From assembly GCA_025934635.1 (NCBI GenBank), contig JAICWX010000009.1:1-59225 (forward strand): DNA of 59,225 bases. Direction: 5' to 3'. The DNA comes from Streptosporangiaceae bacterium. Its GTDB lineage: Bacteria > Actinomycetota > Actinomycetes > Streptosporangiales > Streptosporangiaceae. This document shows, piece after piece, positions 57,229-59,225 of the stretch (position 1 is its first letter; each line of letters begins with the position of its first letter). The notes beneath the pieces are model-generated. The model was not told the DNA's origin, ran no database searches, and worked only from the letters and a program-made list of their open reading frames with translations. The position numbers were made by a program, and so were the translations under genes.

Positions 57229-58212
57229 TCAGGCTAGGCGGAAGAGGGCCTCGGCGTTGCCGGAGGCGATCTTGGTGCGGTCGGCGGGGTCGGGGATGGC
57301 GTCGAAGAACCGCCCGGTCGCCTTCGCGTCGGGCTGGTGGAAGGGATAGTCGGTGGAGAACATCACCCGTTCGGCGCTGGTGAAGTCGAGGGTGTGGCGG
57401 AGCAGGCGCTCTTGCAGCATCCCGCTGCTGGTGATGTAGATGTTGGCCCTGATGTAATCCGCGACCGGGCGCTCGAGGTGCCGGGCGACGCCGGAGAGAC
57501 TGCCGGCCCGGTCCATCCAGAACAGCAGCATCTCGCCCCAGTGGCCGAGCACGAGCTGAAGGCCGGGATGGCGGTCGAACGTGCCTCGCAGGATCAGCCG
57601 CAGCGCGGACAGGCCCGCTTCGGAGTGCCAGCCCCAGCCGAACGTCGCCAGGCCGAGGTCGGTCAGCGGGTCCAGGCCCCGGTAGGCGGCGTCGCGCAGC
57701 TGGCCCGAGGGGATCTGCGGGTGGATGAAGACGGGCTGGCGCCAGCGGGCCGCGGTGGCGAACAGGTCGTCGTAGGCGGGGTCGTCCAGCGGGCGGGGGC
57801 CGGTCCGCCCGTGGACCATGGCGCCGACGTGACCGAGCTGGGTGGCGCACCGCTCGAGTTCGGCGGCCGCGGCCTGCGGGTCGCTGGTCGGCAGGGTCGC
57901 GAACGCGCGGAAGCGCTTTGGGTGCGCGCGGACGGCGCTGGCGGCGTCGTCGTTGGCATCCCGGGCCAGCGCGACGGCGTCGGCGGCCGGGAGGGCCTGG
58001 GTGGCGGGAGTGACGACCGACAGGATCGAGACGTCGATCCCGGCGGCGTCCATCGCCTCGATCCGGCCCGGGCCGATGTCCTCGAGCCGGGCCTGGTTAT
58101 CGCCCATGGTGTTGAAGGCGACGCTTTCGTCACGTGTTCCGGCGGGCAGGCGGTCGAGAGCGTCGCGGATGCCGGTGCTGTTCCAGTGCTCTTCGATCGC
58201 GATGATCTTCAC
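57229..58212 (-). CDS. Amidohydrolase_2 family protein (decarboxylase-like)
   Basis: A 327-residue TIM-barrel amidohydrolase_2 protein. Candidate metal and catalytic residues are Glu8/His9 (IEEHW), His164 (VFIHPQ), His224 (VLGHWGE) and Asp288 (STDYPF). This set and length match gamma-resorcylate/dihydroxybenzoate decarboxylases, which remove CO2 from aromatic acids with a divalent metal. ATG 58212 follows GGAGGA at about 9 nt. It is divergent from the TetR-like gene, which is its natural regulator candidate. Confidence 0.85.
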   Translation of the reverse strand: MKIIAIEEHWNSTGIRDALDRLPAGTRDESVAFNTMGDNQARLEDIGPGRIEAMDAAGIDVSILSVVTPATQALPAADAVALARDANDDAASAVRAHPKRFRAFATLPTSDPQAAAAELERCATQLGHVGAMVHGRTGPRPLDDPAYDDLFATAARWRQPVFIHPQIPSGQLRDAAYRGLDPLTDLGLATFGWGWHSEAGLSALRLILRGTFDRHPGLQLVLGHWGEMLLFWMDRAGSLSGVARHLERPVADYIRANIYITSSGMLQERLLRHTLDFTSAERVMFSTDYPFHQPDAKATGRFFDAIPDPADRTKIASGNAEALFRLA

Positions 58213-58280
58213 GTTTCTGTCCTCCAGGACGTTCGCGGGCGGACTGCTCGCGCTACCAGCGGACGGTCTGGCCCTGGTAG

Positions 58281-58847
58281 TTCAGGTGCAGAGCCGCGAA
58301 GCGGGCAGCGACCGCGCAGCGCATCCTGGAGGCGGCGCGCGCGGAGTTCGGGGAGCACGGCCTGGAGGCGGCCACCATCCGTCGCATCGCCCGTCGCGCC
58401 AACGTCGATCCGTCGCTGGTCATGCAGCACTATGGATCGAAGGCCGCCCTTTTCGCGGTCGCCATCCAGCTGGATGAAGGGGACGCGGGCGAGGTTGAGA
58501 CCCATCTGCATGACGTGCTGGACGTGCGGCTCGCGGAGTTGCCCCCGGAGACCAAGGCTCTGGTCCGGTCCATGCTCACGGCACCGGAGGCGGCTGACTC
58601 GATGAGCGCGTTTCTCAATGAGCGGGTGGCCAACCTGAGCCGCGCTATGGGTGGCGACGATGCTGACCTGCGGGCGGCGCTGATCGTCAGCAGCATCCTT
58701 GGGCTCACCATCGCCCGGCACTTCCTGAAGCTGGACGCGTTTGCCGGTGCCCCGGACGCCGATATCACCCGCGTGGCGCGGCCTTGGGTCATCACCGGAG
58801 TCGAACCCGCCGGGCCACCTCCGTCGACATCCACGCAGTCGGGCTGA
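58281..58847 (+). pseudogene. TetR-family regulator lacking a start codon
   Basis: The frame after the TAG at 58278-58280 reads a good TetR helix-turn-helix (QRILEAARAEFGEHGLEAAT, RRIARRANVDPSLVMQHYGS) and a TetR C-terminal domain to 58847. Yet no ATG, GTG or TTG lies in frame before Met at 58422, which would remove the DNA-binding domain. A GTG at 58286 lies in another frame, so a frameshift near 58290-58315 is the simplest explanation. A sequencing error or a non-standard start could mimic this. It is divergent from the amidohydrolase gene. Confidence 0.6.
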
Positions 58848-59123
58848 GCCTCACGCGGGACTCCCGAACAAAGATCGCCCGCATGATGCCGCGATGAGGC
58901 AGGTCCAGATCGTCACATATGGGACTGGGCGCCTTGCCGTCGCGTCCACGGCGTTTCCGCAGAAGCACCTGGCGCGCGGCGATCAGGACGTGGGCCTTCC
59001 GCAGACCGGGCACCTGCTCCTGATGTCTACGTGCGTGCGCACGAGCTGTTCAGGCAGGGCAGCAGGGACTGGCCTCGCGAACTCGCGCGCTCAATCCGTA
59101 GCGCTGGGAGCAGCCGACTGGGA

Positions 59124-59225
59124 TCAGTGGTCGGGTTCGTACTTGAAGGAGAGCTGGAGCTTGGTGCGGTAGGTGATCGCCCCGCTCTCGTCCAGGGAAA
59201 TATCCTGCTTGACGACCTCGGCCAC
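59124..59225 (-). CDS. C-terminal end of a dodecin-like protein (partial)
   Basis: The last 33 codons of a gene that continues beyond the window end. The sequence ends LQLSFKYEPDH and contains AEVVKQDISLDESGAITYRT, whose E-x-x-x-I-x-x-x-G-x-I-x-Y strand pattern resembles the C-terminal hairpin of dodecin flavin-binding proteins. The family call is tentative because the N-terminus is missing. The stop is at 59124-59126. The 276 bp between it and the TetR-like gene hold nothing recognisable. Confidence 0.5.
   Translation of the reverse strand: MAEVVKQDISLDESGAITYRTKLQLSFKYEPDH

Noticed and set aside
58848..59123. Plus-strand frame ending at 59172 as a gene after the TetR remnant
   Set aside because: No SD or recognisable sequence, and it would overlap the dodecin-like gene end.
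1..59225. tRNA, rRNA, insertion sequence, prophage or replication origin
   Set aside because: No cloverleaf with CCA-end context, transposase signature, phage structural gene or DnaA-box cluster was recognised; a tRNAscan/ISfinder run would settle this.

Overview
The window is about 59 kb of very G+C-rich DNA with a strong GC bias at third codon positions and frequent GTG and TTG starts. Many short overlapping gene pairs and families typical of high-GC Gram-positive bacteria (DUF1707, DUF4232, DUF6295, large LuxR/LAL regulators, F420/LLM-type enzymes, zf-HC2 anti-sigma factor) point to a chromosomal segment of a soil-type actinomycete. The lineage cannot be fixed from sequence alone. I see no rRNA, tRNA, CRISPR array, insertion sequence, prophage or replication origin.

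Layout. 0-7 kb: gamma-glutamyltransferase, two lipoproteins (DUF4232 and PCuAC-like), a DUF885 metallopeptidase, an XRE/MmyB-type regulator and a ricin-lectin secreted protein. 7-16 kb: an MFS / alpha-beta hydrolase / P450 operon, a 1000-residue LAL regulator, a second MFS gene, and a divergent ArsR/DUF5937 regulator with a candidate operator between them. 16-20 kb: a heptad-repeat membrane protein, two DUF1707 proteins and an unusual beta sliding clamp paralogue. 19-24 kb: two dienelactone-hydrolase paralogues around an aldo/keto reductase, a GNAT enzyme, a methyltransferase and a secreted protein. 24-29 kb: an ECF sigma/anti-sigma pair that appears to drive itself and the divergent secreted protein from twin promoters, followed by a three-gene signalling operon (REC-PP2C phosphatase, CHASE3 histidine kinase, response regulator).

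29-37 kb: a Tat-exported BBE-type oxidase, MarR plus DHA2 drug exporter, two small enzyme-fold proteins and an NB-ARC/TPR protein. 37-41 kb: a GntR/FCD, hydrolase and APC-permease operon headed by a decayed M20 peptidase. 41-49 kb: a class V aminotransferase with a zinc-ribbon partner, a second LAL regulator, a secreted lectin-like protein, and an ArsR-MFS operon controlled by a perfect 24-bp palindrome. 49-54 kb: a protein with an internally duplicated domain, a hydrolase/LLM oxidoreductase pair and a HerA-like ATPase. 54-59 kb: a methyltransferase, HxlR, a truncated quinone oxidoreductase joined in frame to a flavin-reductase-like gene, an amidohydrolase, a TetR gene without a usable start, and the end of a dodecin-like gene.

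The strongest systems-level signals are (i) the sigma-factor regulon with two matching TGAACC-N17-CGTA promoters, (ii) a family of six 25-bp palindromes with a GGAGC centre confined to three intergenic regions, twice as a pair with an exact 31-bp period, and (iii) a series of regulator/exporter units each carrying a visible dyad operator.
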